The translations under genes and the position numbers were made by a program. Source: DASUNQ01 sp044866775 (GTDB lineage Bacteria > Acidobacteriota > Thermoanaerobaculia > Multivoradales > UBA5704). Taken from it: a stretch of DNA of 64,000 nucleotides. This document shows positions 14,891-22,876 of the stretch, piece by piece (positions within the stretch are counted from its first letter, which is position 1; the number at the start of each line of letters is the position of its first letter). The stretch covers positions 9,375 through 73,374 of the forward strand of contig JBIOUG010000186.1 in assembly GCA_044866775.1 (NCBI GenBank), in the 5' to 3' direction. The notes under the pieces were generated by a model that had not been told where the DNA came from, did no database searches, and saw nothing but the letters and a program-made list of their open reading frames with translations.

Positions 14891-15489
14891 GCCGCACGCC
14901 CTCCTCTTCCGATCCTCTCGCGCGCCTGGTCGGCGAGCTGTCGCGCCTCCCCTCGATCGGACCGAAGACCGCCACCCGCCTGGCGCACTACCTGCTCAAG
15001 GTGCCCGCCGCCGAGGCGCTGGCGCTGGCGCAGGCGATCGCCGAGGTCAAGGAGAAGCTCTTCCACTGCTCGCGGTGCAATGCGATCACCGCCGTCGACC
15101 CGTGCCGCTTCTGCTCCGATCCGCAGCGCGAGCGGCGGCAGATCTGCGTCGTCGAGGAGCCGTTCAACATCGAGCCGATCGAGCGCACCGGCGAGTTTCA
15201 CGGCCTCTACCACGTGCTGCTCGGCGCTCTGTCGCCACATCGCGGCGTTGGGCCCGACCGGCTGGCGATCCCGGGGCTCCTCGAGCGGCTGGACGACATC
15301 GAAGAGGTGATCCTCGCCACCAACCCGAACGTCGAAGGCGAGGCGACCGCGCTCTACCTCGCGCGCCTGCTCAAGGCACGCGGCCTGCGGGTGACCCGCC
15401 TCGCCTTCGGCATGCCGGTCGGCGGCGACATCGAGTACACCGACGAGGTGACGCTCGGCCGCTCGTTGGCCGGCCGGCGCGAGATGTAG
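14887..15489 (+). CDS. recR: Recombination mediator RecR
   Basis: About 200 residues. RecR, with RecF/RecO, loads RecA at gaps. The helix-hairpin-helix LSRLPSIGPKTATRLAHYLL (about 18-37), the zinc site C61, C64, C73, C76, and the Toprim domain are all present. The conserved N-terminus extends upstream of any ATG, GTG or TTG; no such codon lies nearby in frame. The best candidate is CTG at 14887, overlapping the ybaB stop as CTGA, so translational coupling from an unusual CTG start is inferred. The first in-frame GTG (15001) would delete the HhH. Confidence 0.92.
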   Translation: MSRTPSSSDPLARLVGELSRLPSIGPKTATRLAHYLLKVPAAEALALAQAIAEVKEKLFHCSRCNAITAVDPCRFCSDPQRERRQICVVEEPFNIEPIERTGEFHGLYHVLLGALSPHRGVGPDRLAIPGLLERLDDIEEVILATNPNVEGEATALYLARLLKARGLRVTRLAFGMPVGGDIEYTDEVTLGRSLAGRREM

Positions 15490-15506
15490 TTGATCCGACT
15501 GCCGTG

Positions 15507-16802
15507 ATGACCGCGCGCCTTGGGCGCGGCGATCTCCTGCCGCGCATCGTCACGCCACCGCCCGGCCCGCGCGCGCGGGCGCTCTCGGCGCGGCTCGCGG
15601 AGGTCGAGGCGCCCGGCATCAACACCCTCTCCGGCGGCCGTCCCTCGCTCCTCTGGGAGGAGGCTCGGGGCGCCAACGTCCTCGACGTCGACGGCAACCG
15701 CTACCTCGACCTGACCTCCGGCTTCGGCGTCGCGGCGGTGGGGCATCGCCACCCGCGGGTGGTGGCGGCGGTGCGCGCGCAGAGCGGGCGGCTGCTGCAC
15801 GGGCTCGGGGACGTCCACGCGCACCCGCTGCGCGTCGAGCTCGCCGCGCGTCTCGCCGCGCTCGCGCCGGTCGACGAGCCGCAGGTCTTCTTCGCGACCT
15901 CGGGCGCCGAGGCGGTCGAGATCGCGCTCAAGACGGCGGTGGCGGCGACCGGCCGCGCCGGCGTCGTCGCCTTCGACCCGAGCTACCACGGCGTCACGCT
16001 CGGCGCCCTCGCCGCCACCTCGCGGCCGGAGTTCCGGCAGCCGTTCCTCGCCCATCTCCACCCGCACGTGACGCGGCTCCCCTTCGGCTGCGATCCCGCC
16101 GCGGTCGAAGGCGTGCTCGCGCGCGGCGCGACGGCGTGCGTGCTCGTCGAGCCGATCGTCGGTCGCGAGGGGATAATCCTGCCGCCGGCAGGGTGGCTGG
16201 CGGCGCTGGCCGCCGCGTGCCGGCGCCACCGCGTGCCCCTCGTCGCCGACGAGATCTTCACCGGCCTCGGCCGCACCGGCCGGCTCTGGGCGGTCGAGGC
16301 CGCGGGCGTGCGCCCCGATCTCCTCTGCTGCGGCAAGGCGCTCGGCGGCGGCCTGCCGATCGCGGCGGTCGTCGGCCGGCGCGACCTCCTGGCCGCGTGG
16401 GGAACTCCCGGCGAAGCGCTCCACACCTCGACCTTCGTCGCCAACCCTCTCGCCTGCGCCGCGGCGCTCGCGGCGCTCGACGTCGTCCTCGGCGAAGAGC
16501 TCGCTGCGCGAGCCGAAGAGCTGGGTAGGGAGATCGTCCGGCCGCGCATCGAGGCCTGGCCCCAGCGCTGGCCGGCAGTTCGCACCGTGCGCGGCGTCGG
16601 CTTGCTCTGGGGCATCGAGCTCGTCTCGCGCGCCGCCGCCGTTGCATGGGTCAAGGCGGCGATGAAGCGCGGAGTTCTCCTCCTCGCTGGCGGCCCAGAA
16701 GGCCGCATGGCGCAGCTCGTGCCGCCGCTCACGATCACGCATCGCCAGCTCACCACAGCGCTCGACCTCTTAGAAGAAACGCTCGGTTGTCCTGGCGTGT
16801 AG
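15507..16802 (+). CDS. Class III PLP-dependent aminotransferase
   Basis: 431 residues. The fold-type I class III pattern is complete: PLP-phosphate loop TSGAEAVEIALK, the ring-contacting Asp in LVADEIFTGLGRTGRLW (about residue 249), and the Schiff-base Lys in CCGKALGGGLPIAAVV (about 277). Such enzymes act on omega-amino groups of substrates such as ornithine, 4-aminobutyrate or diamines; the exact substrate cannot be assigned. It starts 17 bp after recR and may share its transcript. Confidence 0.88.
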   Translation: MTARLGRGDLLPRIVTPPPGPRARALSARLAEVEAPGINTLSGGRPSLLWEEARGANVLDVDGNRYLDLTSGFGVAAVGHRHPRVVAAVRAQSGRLLHGLGDVHAHPLRVELAARLAALAPVDEPQVFFATSGAEAVEIALKTAVAATGRAGVVAFDPSYHGVTLGALAATSRPEFRQPFLAHLHPHVTRLPFGCDPAAVEGVLARGATACVLVEPIVGREGIILPPAGWLAALAAACRRHRVPLVADEIFTGLGRTGRLWAVEAAGVRPDLLCCGKALGGGLPIAAVVGRRDLLAAWGTPGEALHTSTFVANPLACAAALAALDVVLGEELAARAEELGREIVRPRIEAWPQRWPAVRTVRGVGLLWGIELVSRAAAVAWVKAAMKRGVLLLAGGPEGRMAQLVPPLTITHRQLTTALDLLEETLGCPGV

Positions 16803-16876
16803 CCGTGATTACCGGGTAAGCAGTCTGCCTACGCTGTCTTCCACCTTACCTGCATTGACCCGATCTCCCTCACCCC

Positions 16877-16901
16877 TGGCCCCTCTCCCACATGGGAGAG
16901 G
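16877..16901. repeat. CCCCTCTCCC hairpin
   Basis: CCCCTCTCCC and GGGAGAGGGG flank a three-base loop, preceded by CCCTCACCCCTGG. This kind of sequence is a frequent intergenic hairpin repeat in GC-rich bacteria; only one clear copy is seen in this window. It could end transcription of the aminotransferase gene, but no T-tract follows. Confidence 0.5.
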
Positions 16902-16929
16902 GGGACCCAGGGTTCCACGGAGACGGAGG

Positions 16930-17093
16930 TTCGCGCCGGGTGCTCCCCCAGGGGAGCTCTGAGCAAGCGCACCGGCAATGCCCTCCGCAGTCCGAGGAGA
17001 ACGATCCGGCGCGCAGCGAAGCGCAGGCGCGCGCCACCCCCCGCGGTTCACAAAAGCGCGCGCCGGTCCCCTGGGGGGAGCACCCGGCGCGAA
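16930..17093. repeat. Fold-back element with 26-bp inverted repeats
   Basis: Bases 16930-16955 (TTCGCGCCGGGTGCTCCCCC...) are complementary to 17067-17093 with one extra G. About 110 bp lie between and contain no supported gene. Its size resembles the elements at 5377-5545 and the 206-bp family; the interior is different in sequence. It fills most of the gap before the P-loop gene. Confidence 0.7.
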
Positions 17094-17159
17094 CCGGCCC
17101 GCCCACGACACCGTCCCGCGCAACCACAACCCAACCCAAGCTGAGGGAGAATCAACCCC

Positions 17160-17729
17160 ATGCCCTCGACACCGCGGCTGAAGGTGGCCTTCATCGGCAG
17201 TCACGGCGTCGGCAAGACCACCCTCTGCTACGGCCTCGCGGCGCGCTTGAAGGCCCGCGACGTGCCGGTCGAGGTGGTGCACGAGGTGGCGCGCCGCTGC
17301 CCGCTGCCGATCAACGAGGAGACCTCCGTCGCCTCGGAGTCATGGATCCTGCACGCGCAGATCGGCGAGGAGCTGGTCGCGCAGGCGCGCTACCCGGTCG
17401 TCGTCTGCGACCGCAGCGTCCTCGACAATTACGTCTACCTGCTGCTCGCCGCCGGGCCGCAGCCCCACCTGGAGGAGCTGGTCGACCGCTGGACCCGGGG
17501 CTACGACCTCCTGGTCCACGTGCCGATCGTCGACGAGCCGAGCCCCGACGGCGTCCGCTCGCCCGACCCCGCCTTCCAGACGGCGGTCGACGCGCGGCTC
17601 GACGCCGAGCTGCAGCAGCGCGGCCTCGCGCCGCTGCGCCTCGACCGCTCCTGCCGCAGGGGGTGGCTCGAGCGGGTCGAGGACGTCGTCTGGGACCGCC
17701 TCCGGCCGGCGCAGCTCCGACTGCTGTGA
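17160..17729 (+). CDS. P-loop NTPase, NadR/AAA_28 kinase-like
   Basis: 189 residues. A Walker A loop GSHGVGKT lies at 13-20 and a DR-x-LDNY segment (CDRSVLDNYVYLL, about 84-96) resembles the AAA_28/NadR kinase-like family, whose members phosphorylate nucleosides or other small molecules. No substrate-specific domain is visible. The stop is 3 bp before the next gene's ATG, so they are co-transcribed. Confidence 0.7.
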   Translation: MPSTPRLKVAFIGSHGVGKTTLCYGLAARLKARDVPVEVVHEVARRCPLPINEETSVASESWILHAQIGEELVAQARYPVVVCDRSVLDNYVYLLLAAGPQPHLEELVDRWTRGYDLLVHVPIVDEPSPDGVRSPDPAFQTAVDARLDAELQQRGLAPLRLDRSCRRGWLERVEDVVWDRLRPAQLRLL

Positions 17730-17732
17730 ACT

Positions 17733-18389
17733 ATGCCCACCTTGGAAGCGTTCTTCGCCCTGTTGCTCGGGCTGCTCGCAGTGGCGGGCGCCGTGGCGCT
17801 GTTCGCGACGTTGCGTGACCGGCCCCGGCCTTCGGCGTCTGCGGCCGCCCTGGCGCGCGGCGACTTCAGCGCCGCGCTCGCCGCCGCGCGCACCGACGCG
17901 CGCGTGCCGCGGGACGACCTCTACGCCGCCGCGGTCGCCGCCCGCCACCTGCTCGAGCTCGACACCGCGCGCGCGCTCACCGCGCGCCTGGTCGCCGCCG
18001 ACCCCGGCGACGGCGAGGCCTGGCTCGAGGCGGGGCTCGCCGCCGCCTATACCGGCGACGCCGCGGCCGCAGAGGCCGCCTTCGCGCGCGCCGCCGCAGT
18101 GCGCGCCGACCTCCTCGAGTCGATCACCCTGCACCGCGCCTGGCTCGCCTTGAGGCGCGGCGACCGGCGCGCCGCGCGCGCGCGATTCGAGGAAGTGGAG
18201 GCCTCGCTCGAGAGCAAGCTGCGCTCCGACCTGGGGCCCGGCGATCCGCTCTTCGCCGAGTGGTTCTTGCAGGCGGCGGCGTTGTGGGAGGCGACCGGCG
18301 ACGCCGAGCGCGCCGCCTGGGCTTCCGCCGCCGGGCGCGCAGCGGCGCCGCAGAGCCGTCTGTGGGAGGTCGTGGCCGAATCCCGTTGA
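17733..18389 (+). CDS. Membrane-anchored TPR-like protein
   Basis: 218 residues. One N-terminal membrane helix (FFALLLGLLAVAGAVALFAT, about 7-26) is followed by an Ala/Arg-rich helical region with tetratricopeptide-like pairs (AALARGDFSAALAAART; DGEAWLEAGLAAAYTGDAAA). It has the look of a cytoplasmic-facing or periplasmic scaffold. Function unknown. Directly downstream of the P-loop gene. Confidence 0.65.
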   Translation: MPTLEAFFALLLGLLAVAGAVALFATLRDRPRPSASAAALARGDFSAALAAARTDARVPRDDLYAAAVAARHLLELDTARALTARLVAADPGDGEAWLEAGLAAAYTGDAAAAEAAFARAAAVRADLLESITLHRAWLALRRGDRRAARARFEEVEASLESKLRSDLGPGDPLFAEWFLQAAALWEATGDAERAAWASAAGRAAAPQSRLWEVVAESR

Positions 18390-18448
18390 AGGATCATTGC
18401 CATCTCCCTGGCGCGACCCTGGCTCGACTCGGCGCTAGAATCATCGTC

Positions 18449-19465
18449 TTGACCTCCCATAACCTCCTGCGCCGGTGGGACCTCTTCTCCCACTTCAGCG
18501 ACGAGCAGCTCGTCCAGCTCGGGCAGTGCCTGTCGCGCAACCGTTTCCCGGCGGGGGCGATGGTGGTCAAGGAAGGCGAGGCGACGCACGACGCCTACCT
18601 GGTGGCGAGCGGCGGCGTACGCATCCAGCGCCGGACGCCCTACGGCCTCTTCAGCCTGGCGGACATCGGGCCGGGCGAGATCTTCGGCGAGACCAGCTTC
18701 GTCGATCATGCCGGGCGCTCGGGCGACGCCTTGACGCTCGCCGAGACCGAGCTGCTGGCGCTCAACCCCGTCGCCTGCGCGGCGGTCGTCGAGCGCGACC
18801 AGCGCTTCGCCGTCGCCCTCTACTGGACGTTCTGGAAGTGCCTGTCGCGGAAGCTCCGGCTGACCAACGACAAGCTCACGCAGTTCTTCACCGAGAGCGG
18901 GCGGCCGGCGAGCGAGAGCCCGCTCGAGGCGGTCGACTCCGGCGGCGAGTTCCGGATCGACCTGGCGGCCAAGCGCAAGCTCTTCCAGGAGCAGAAGCTC
19001 TCGGCGATGGAGATCAACTTCCTCGCCTCGCTGTCGCGGGAGCGCAAGCTCGCGCCCAACCAGATGATCTTCCGCGAGGGCGAGCCGGGGACGGAGATGT
19101 ACGTCGTGCTCGAAGGGCAGGTGATGATCAGCAAGTACATCCCCGGCGCCGGCGAAGAGGCGCTCGCCTTCCTCGAGCGCGGCGACTACTTCGGCGAGAT
19201 GGCGCTGATCGACAACCAGCCGCGCTCGGCCGATGCCAAGGCGCATGCCGGCGGCGCGGTCGTGCTGGCGATCCCGCGCGACGTGATCGAGGGGCTGCTC
19301 GACATCCACCGCAGCATGTCGTCGCTGCGGCTGCTCAAGATCCTCTGCGCCTTGGTGGCGCGCCGGCTGCGCGAGCTCGACGACAAGATAATTGGCTGGT
19401 ACATCATCGCCGCCGGCGCCGGCACCTGGCCGGCAACGCACGGCACCGGCCCGGCTGCAAGCTGA
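18449..19465 (+). CDS. Protein with two cyclic-nucleotide-binding domains
   Basis: 338 residues from a TTG start. Two cNMP-binding (CAP-effector) domains are visible: the first about 12-125 (DIGPGEIFGETSF) and the second about 180-305 with the phosphate-cassette-like FGEMALIDNQPRSADA, where the Arg usually contacts cyclic phosphate. The second is better conserved. No HTH, kinase or channel follows, so it is probably a signalling adaptor. A TAGAAT -10-like hexamer ends 7 bp before the TTG, suggesting a leaderless message. The stop is 13 bp from the convergent mutY end. Confidence 0.8.
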   Translation: MTSHNLLRRWDLFSHFSDEQLVQLGQCLSRNRFPAGAMVVKEGEATHDAYLVASGGVRIQRRTPYGLFSLADIGPGEIFGETSFVDHAGRSGDALTLAETELLALNPVACAAVVERDQRFAVALYWTFWKCLSRKLRLTNDKLTQFFTESGRPASESPLEAVDSGGEFRIDLAAKRKLFQEQKLSAMEINFLASLSRERKLAPNQMIFREGEPGTEMYVVLEGQVMISKYIPGAGEEALAFLERGDYFGEMALIDNQPRSADAKAHAGGAVVLAIPRDVIEGLLDIHRSMSSLRLLKILCALVARRLRELDDKIIGWYIIAAGAGTWPATHGTGPAAS

Positions 19466-19478
19466 CTCTCCCCCGTCG

Positions 19479-20543
19479 TCAGCGCGCTTTCTCCCGCTCG
19501 GCGCCGCAGGCGGCGAGGACCTTCCCGACCAGCGACGACAGCGGCAGCTTCCGCCGGCCGGCGGCGTCGAACCAGCCGGCCTCGACTCCCTCCGCCACCT
19601 CGGCGCTCGCGGCGACTTCGGCCCGGTGCACCGCCACCTCGAGGGCGCGGAAGGTGATCGCGTGCCGCACCCGCCCTACCTCCGCCGAAACCCGCCAGCG
19701 GCCGCCGTAGCGCGCGGCGAGGAGGGCCGCGGCGGCGCGGCGGTCCGTCGGCGGGCCGCTGCCGGCAGTCTCGACCCAGGGCACCTCCCAAGTGCCGGCG
19801 AGGAGGCTCGATCCCTCGGGCCGGCGCACCAGGAGAACCCGCCCGCCGGATTCCGCGACCGCGGCGAGGAGGGTCCGCGCCTCGGCGGCGCGGCGCGGGC
19901 GCGGTACCGGGTAGCGCTCCGCCTCCCCCGCCGCCGCGGCCCGGCAGCCGGAGAGGAGCGGACAGACGAGGCAGCGCGGGCGCCGCGGGGTGCAGACGGT
20001 CGCCCCGAGCTCCATCAGCGCCTGGTTGCTGTCGCCGGGGCGGGCGGGATCCACCAGCTCGGCCGCCGCCGCGAGGAGCCGCCGCCGCGCCGCCGCGCCC
20101 TTGGGGTCGCCGGCGAGCGCCAGGACGCGCGCCAGCACCCGCTCGACGTTGCCGTCCAAGACCGGCACCGCCGTCCCGAAGCAGATGCTCGCGACCGCCG
20201 CCGCCGTGTAGTCGCCGACGCCCGGCAGCTCGCGCCAACCGTCCGGGGTCTCCGGGAAGCCGCCGCGCTCGACCAGCCGCCGCGCCGCGGCGTGGAGCTG
20301 CCGCGCGCGGCGGTAGTAGCCGAGGCCCGACCAGAGCGCCAGGACTTCGGCCTCGGCGGCGGCGGCGAGCGCCTCGACTGAGGGGAACCGCGCCAGGAAG
20401 CGTTCGTAGTAGGGGAGCACGACCTCGACCCGCGTCTGCTGCAGCATCACCTCGGAGAGCCAGACGCGATAGGGGTCGCGCGTGGCCCGCCACGGCAGAG
20501 CGCGACGCGAGCGGTCGTACCAGGCGAGCAGGCTATGCCGCAC
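19479..20543 (-). CDS. mutY: A/G-specific adenine glycosylase MutY
   Basis: 354 residues. MutY removes adenine mispaired with 8-oxoguanine. Catalytic Glu31 (WLSEVMLQQT), the helix-hairpin-helix LPGVGDYTAAAVASI, catalytic Asp130 (VLDGNVER), and the 4Fe-4S cysteines C184, C191, C194, C200 are all in place. The C-terminal NUDIX-like domain (about 225-345) that recognises 8-oxoG is present. It is convergent with the cyclic-nucleotide-domain gene and followed by no clear terminator. Confidence 0.95.
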   Translation of the reverse strand: MRHSLLAWYDRSRRALPWRATRDPYRVWLSEVMLQQTRVEVVLPYYERFLARFPSVEALAAAAEAEVLALWSGLGYYRRARQLHAAARRLVERGGFPETPDGWRELPGVGDYTAAAVASICFGTAVPVLDGNVERVLARVLALAGDPKGAAARRRLLAAAAELVDPARPGDSNQALMELGATVCTPRRPRCLVCPLLSGCRAAAAGEAERYPVPRPRRAAEARTLLAAVAESGGRVLLVRRPEGSSLLAGTWEVPWVETAGSGPPTDRRAAAALLAARYGGRWRVSAEVGRVRHAITFRALEVAVHRAEVAASAEVAEGVEAGWFDAAGRRKLPLSSLVGKVLAACGAEREKAR

Positions 20544-20586
20544 CGCGTCAGTCTAACCGAGGCGCGGCGCCAATTTGGCGCGAGCG

Positions 20587-20616
20587 CAAAAAAGCGACCC
20601 CCCTTTCGGGGGGCCG
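20587..20616 (-). terminator. Intrinsic terminator of the structured RNA
   Basis: On the minus strand: stem arms GGCCCCCC and GGGGGGTC, loop GAAA, then six T residues. It is the clearest intrinsic terminator in the window. Confidence 0.85.
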
Positions 20617-20790
20617 CTCGGAACTGCGAAGTATGGGGGGGAGGCCCCGTCTCTCCGGTTGGTTGTTCTGAGGATCTACCCCTGTATAGGGGATGGTGGC
20701 AGATTAGAGAGAGGGTGAGATCCTTTGGATCTCGCTGTTCGGTTGGATAGATACTTTTGGCAGGTGGAACCTCCCCACATACTTTCTTCT
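20587..20790 (-). ncRNA. Structured small RNA with intrinsic terminator, 6S-like candidate
   Basis: On the minus strand the sequence begins with GAAAGTATGTGGGGAGG, which pairs with CCTCCCCCCCATACTTC about 140 nt later, a long closing helix. Inside are hairpins GAGATCC/GGATCTC and CCCCTATACAGGGG. Directly after the helix comes a textbook terminator (20587-20616): a GC stem with arms GGCCCCCC and GGGGGGTC, loop GAAA, then TTTTTT. Length near 200 nt and the closing-stem architecture recall 6S RNA, but no covariance check was possible. The segment is clearly less GC-rich than its surroundings. Confidence 0.5.
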
Positions 20791-20825
20791 GTCTTGCTCT
20801 CGATCTCTTGCAACAGCAGTGCCAT
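20676..20825 (-). CDS. Possible small ORF overlapping the structured RNA
   Basis: A 49-codon frame starts with ATG, preceded by GAGGG 11 bp upstream, and encodes MALLLQEIESKTEES followed by a Gly/Ser/Arg/Pro-rich part. It overlaps the RNA described at 20587-20790, whose base pairing explains the sequence better. It could be an unrelated leader peptide or chance. I could not recognise it. Confidence 0.2.
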   Translation of the reverse strand: MALLLQEIESKTEESMWGGSTCQKYLSNRTARSKGSHPLSNLPPSPIQG

Positions 20826-21023
20826 GTCCGCTGATTCCCTCGGGCGGGGCCTCGCGCCCCGGGGCGTCAGGGGGGGCGCTCCGGCCCCACCGTTTTTCCT
20901 TTCTGCACAAATGGCGACTGGAGCATGGCGTTTCTGCACGTCCGTTCGGCCGCCCTGCCGCAGGGCTCGATGCACGCTCCACGCCCGCGCGCCGGGACCG
21001 GGGCGAAAGGCTAAGATGAGGCC

Positions 21024-22736
21024 GTGAGGAAGCTGGCGGCGATCTTCCTGGTGCTGGTGGCCGTGGCGGTGGCGGCCTCGGCCGCGGGCATCCTGCTGTC
21101 GCGCCGCGCGCCGGCGCACCTCGGCGGCCCGACGGTGCTGGTGTGGCGGATCGACCGCACGATCCTCGAGCAGGCGCCGACCGCCGCTTTCCCGTTCTCG
21201 GCCAGCGCCACCCTCGACAGCATGGCCGAGATCTACCCCGCCCTCCTCGCTGCGCGCGACGACCGCGGCGTCAAGGGGCTCGCGGTCTACATCCAGGACG
21301 CCAGCTTCGGCCTCGCCAAGGCGCAGGAGTTCCGCCGCCAGATCCTGGCGCTGCGCGCGGCCGGCAAGTTCGCCGAGTGCTACCTCGAGACGGCCGGCGA
21401 GGGGACCAACGGCACGCTCGCCTATTACCTGGCGACCGCCTGCGAGCGGGTCCACCTGGCCCCCGCGGGCGACTTGAACCTCCTCGGTCTCTACGCCGAC
21501 AGCCTCTTCCTGCGCGGCACCTTCGAGAAGCTCAAGATCGACCCCGCCTTCCGCCACGTCGGGCGCTACAAGAGCGCCGTCGAGGCCTACACCGAGAGCG
21601 AGCACTCGCCGGCGGCCGAGGAGGCGATGAACGCCGTCCTCGACAGCTACTTCCGCCAGCTCGTCGGCGGCATCGCGCAGGCGCGCCGGCTGCCCGCGGC
21701 CGAGGTGCGGCGGCTGATCGACGGCGCCCCCTACAGCGGCGACGAGGCGCTGCGCCGCAAGCTGGTCGACGGCCTCGCCTATCCCGATCAGTTCCGCGAC
21801 CGGATCGAGGAGCGGGCCGGCGGCGAGCCGCGGCTGGTGCGGCTGCAGGACTACGCCGGGCGGCGGGGGCTCGGCGGACGGACCATCGCCGTCGTCTTCG
21901 CGCTCGGGACGATCGTGCGCGGCGAGGGCGGGATGGAGCCCTGGACGCAGGAGGTCTTCCTCGGCTCGGAGAGCGTCGGCGAGATCCTCTCGGACCTCGC
22001 CGAGGACGATCGGGTGGCCGCCGTGGTGCTGCGCATCGACAGCCCGGGCGGCTCGGCCCTCGCCTCCGACCTGATCCTGCGCGAGGTCGAGCGCGTGGCC
22101 GAGAAGAAGCCGCTGGTGGTCTCGATGTCCGACGTCGCCGCCTCGGGCGGCTACTACATCGCCGCCAAGGCGCACAAGATCGTCGCCGAGCCGGCGACCC
22201 TGACCGGCTCGATCGGCGTCTTCGGCGGCAAGTTCGTCACCGGACGGTTCCAGCAGGAGATCCTCGGCATCACCCACGATGCGTTGAAGCGCGGCGAGAA
22301 CGCCGACATCTACACCTCGCTCGCGCCCTGGAACGAGGCGCAGCAGGCGCGCGTCGACGTCCTGATGCAGCGCATCTACGACACCTTCCTGACCCACGTC
22401 GCGCGCGGGCGGCGGCTGTCGCGCCGGCAGGTGGACGCGGTGGCCCAGGGACGGGTGTGGACCGGCGAGGACGCCAAGCGCCTGCGCCTGGTCGACGAGC
22501 TCGGTGGCTTCGACCGCGCGATCGCGCTCGCCCGCGAAGCCGCCGGCATCGCGCCCAAGGCGCACGTGCGGCTCGCCTTCTATCCCGAGCCGCCGAGCTG
22601 GCTCGACCTGCTGTTCGAGGACGAGGAGCCGCTCCTGCCGGCTTCCCTGGTGCGTTTCCTGCGTGCGCTCGAGCGGCCGCCCGCCGGCGCGCTCGAGATC
22701 CCCGGCGAGCTTGCCCGGCTCGCCCGGCCGTTCTGA
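21024..22736 (+). CDS. sppA: Signal peptide peptidase SppA, 67K type
   Basis: 570 residues from GTG. An N-terminal membrane anchor (about 2-22) precedes two tandem ClpP-like domains typical of the long SppA form. The catalytic Lys is in HVGRYKSAVEA (about residue 183) and the catalytic Ser in VAASGGYYIAAKA (about 374). SppA degrades cleaved signal peptides in the membrane. A TAAGAT hexamer ends 6 bp before the GTG, suggesting a leaderless transcript. Divergent from the structured RNA. Confidence 0.92.
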   Translation: MRKLAAIFLVLVAVAVAASAAGILLSRRAPAHLGGPTVLVWRIDRTILEQAPTAAFPFSASATLDSMAEIYPALLAARDDRGVKGLAVYIQDASFGLAKAQEFRRQILALRAAGKFAECYLETAGEGTNGTLAYYLATACERVHLAPAGDLNLLGLYADSLFLRGTFEKLKIDPAFRHVGRYKSAVEAYTESEHSPAAEEAMNAVLDSYFRQLVGGIAQARRLPAAEVRRLIDGAPYSGDEALRRKLVDGLAYPDQFRDRIEERAGGEPRLVRLQDYAGRRGLGGRTIAVVFALGTIVRGEGGMEPWTQEVFLGSESVGEILSDLAEDDRVAAVVLRIDSPGGSALASDLILREVERVAEKKPLVVSMSDVAASGGYYIAAKAHKIVAEPATLTGSIGVFGGKFVTGRFQQEILGITHDALKRGENADIYTSLAPWNEAQQARVDVLMQRIYDTFLTHVARGRRLSRRQVDAVAQGRVWTGEDAKRLRLVDELGGFDRAIALAREAAGIAPKAHVRLAFYPEPPSWLDLLFEDEEPLLPASLVRFLRALERPPAGALEIPGELARLARPF

Positions 22737-22762
22737 GGGGGCTTGCGGCGGCGCGTGGAAGC

Positions 22763-22857
22763 TGTGCTATGATCGCCGCCGTCTTACTGGCATCACTCCC
22801 AGTCCGATCCCGTCAAGCCTTGGGGATTTCCACAGGTTGTGGAAATTCTGTGGAATT
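22763..22857 (+). promoter_or_regulatory. dnaA promoter with three DnaA-box-like sites
   Basis: TGTGCTATGAT (22763-22773) is an extended -10 also present before dnaN and gyrB. Downstream, ATTTCCACA (22826-22834), TGTGGAAAT (22838-22846) and TGTGGAATT (22849-22857) share the TTCCACA core of DnaA boxes; the first two form a perfect inverted pair. The sites lie in the leader just before dnaA, suiting autoregulation or an origin element. Confidence 0.6.
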
Positions 22858-22876
22858 CGACCGCCTGTAAGCCTCG

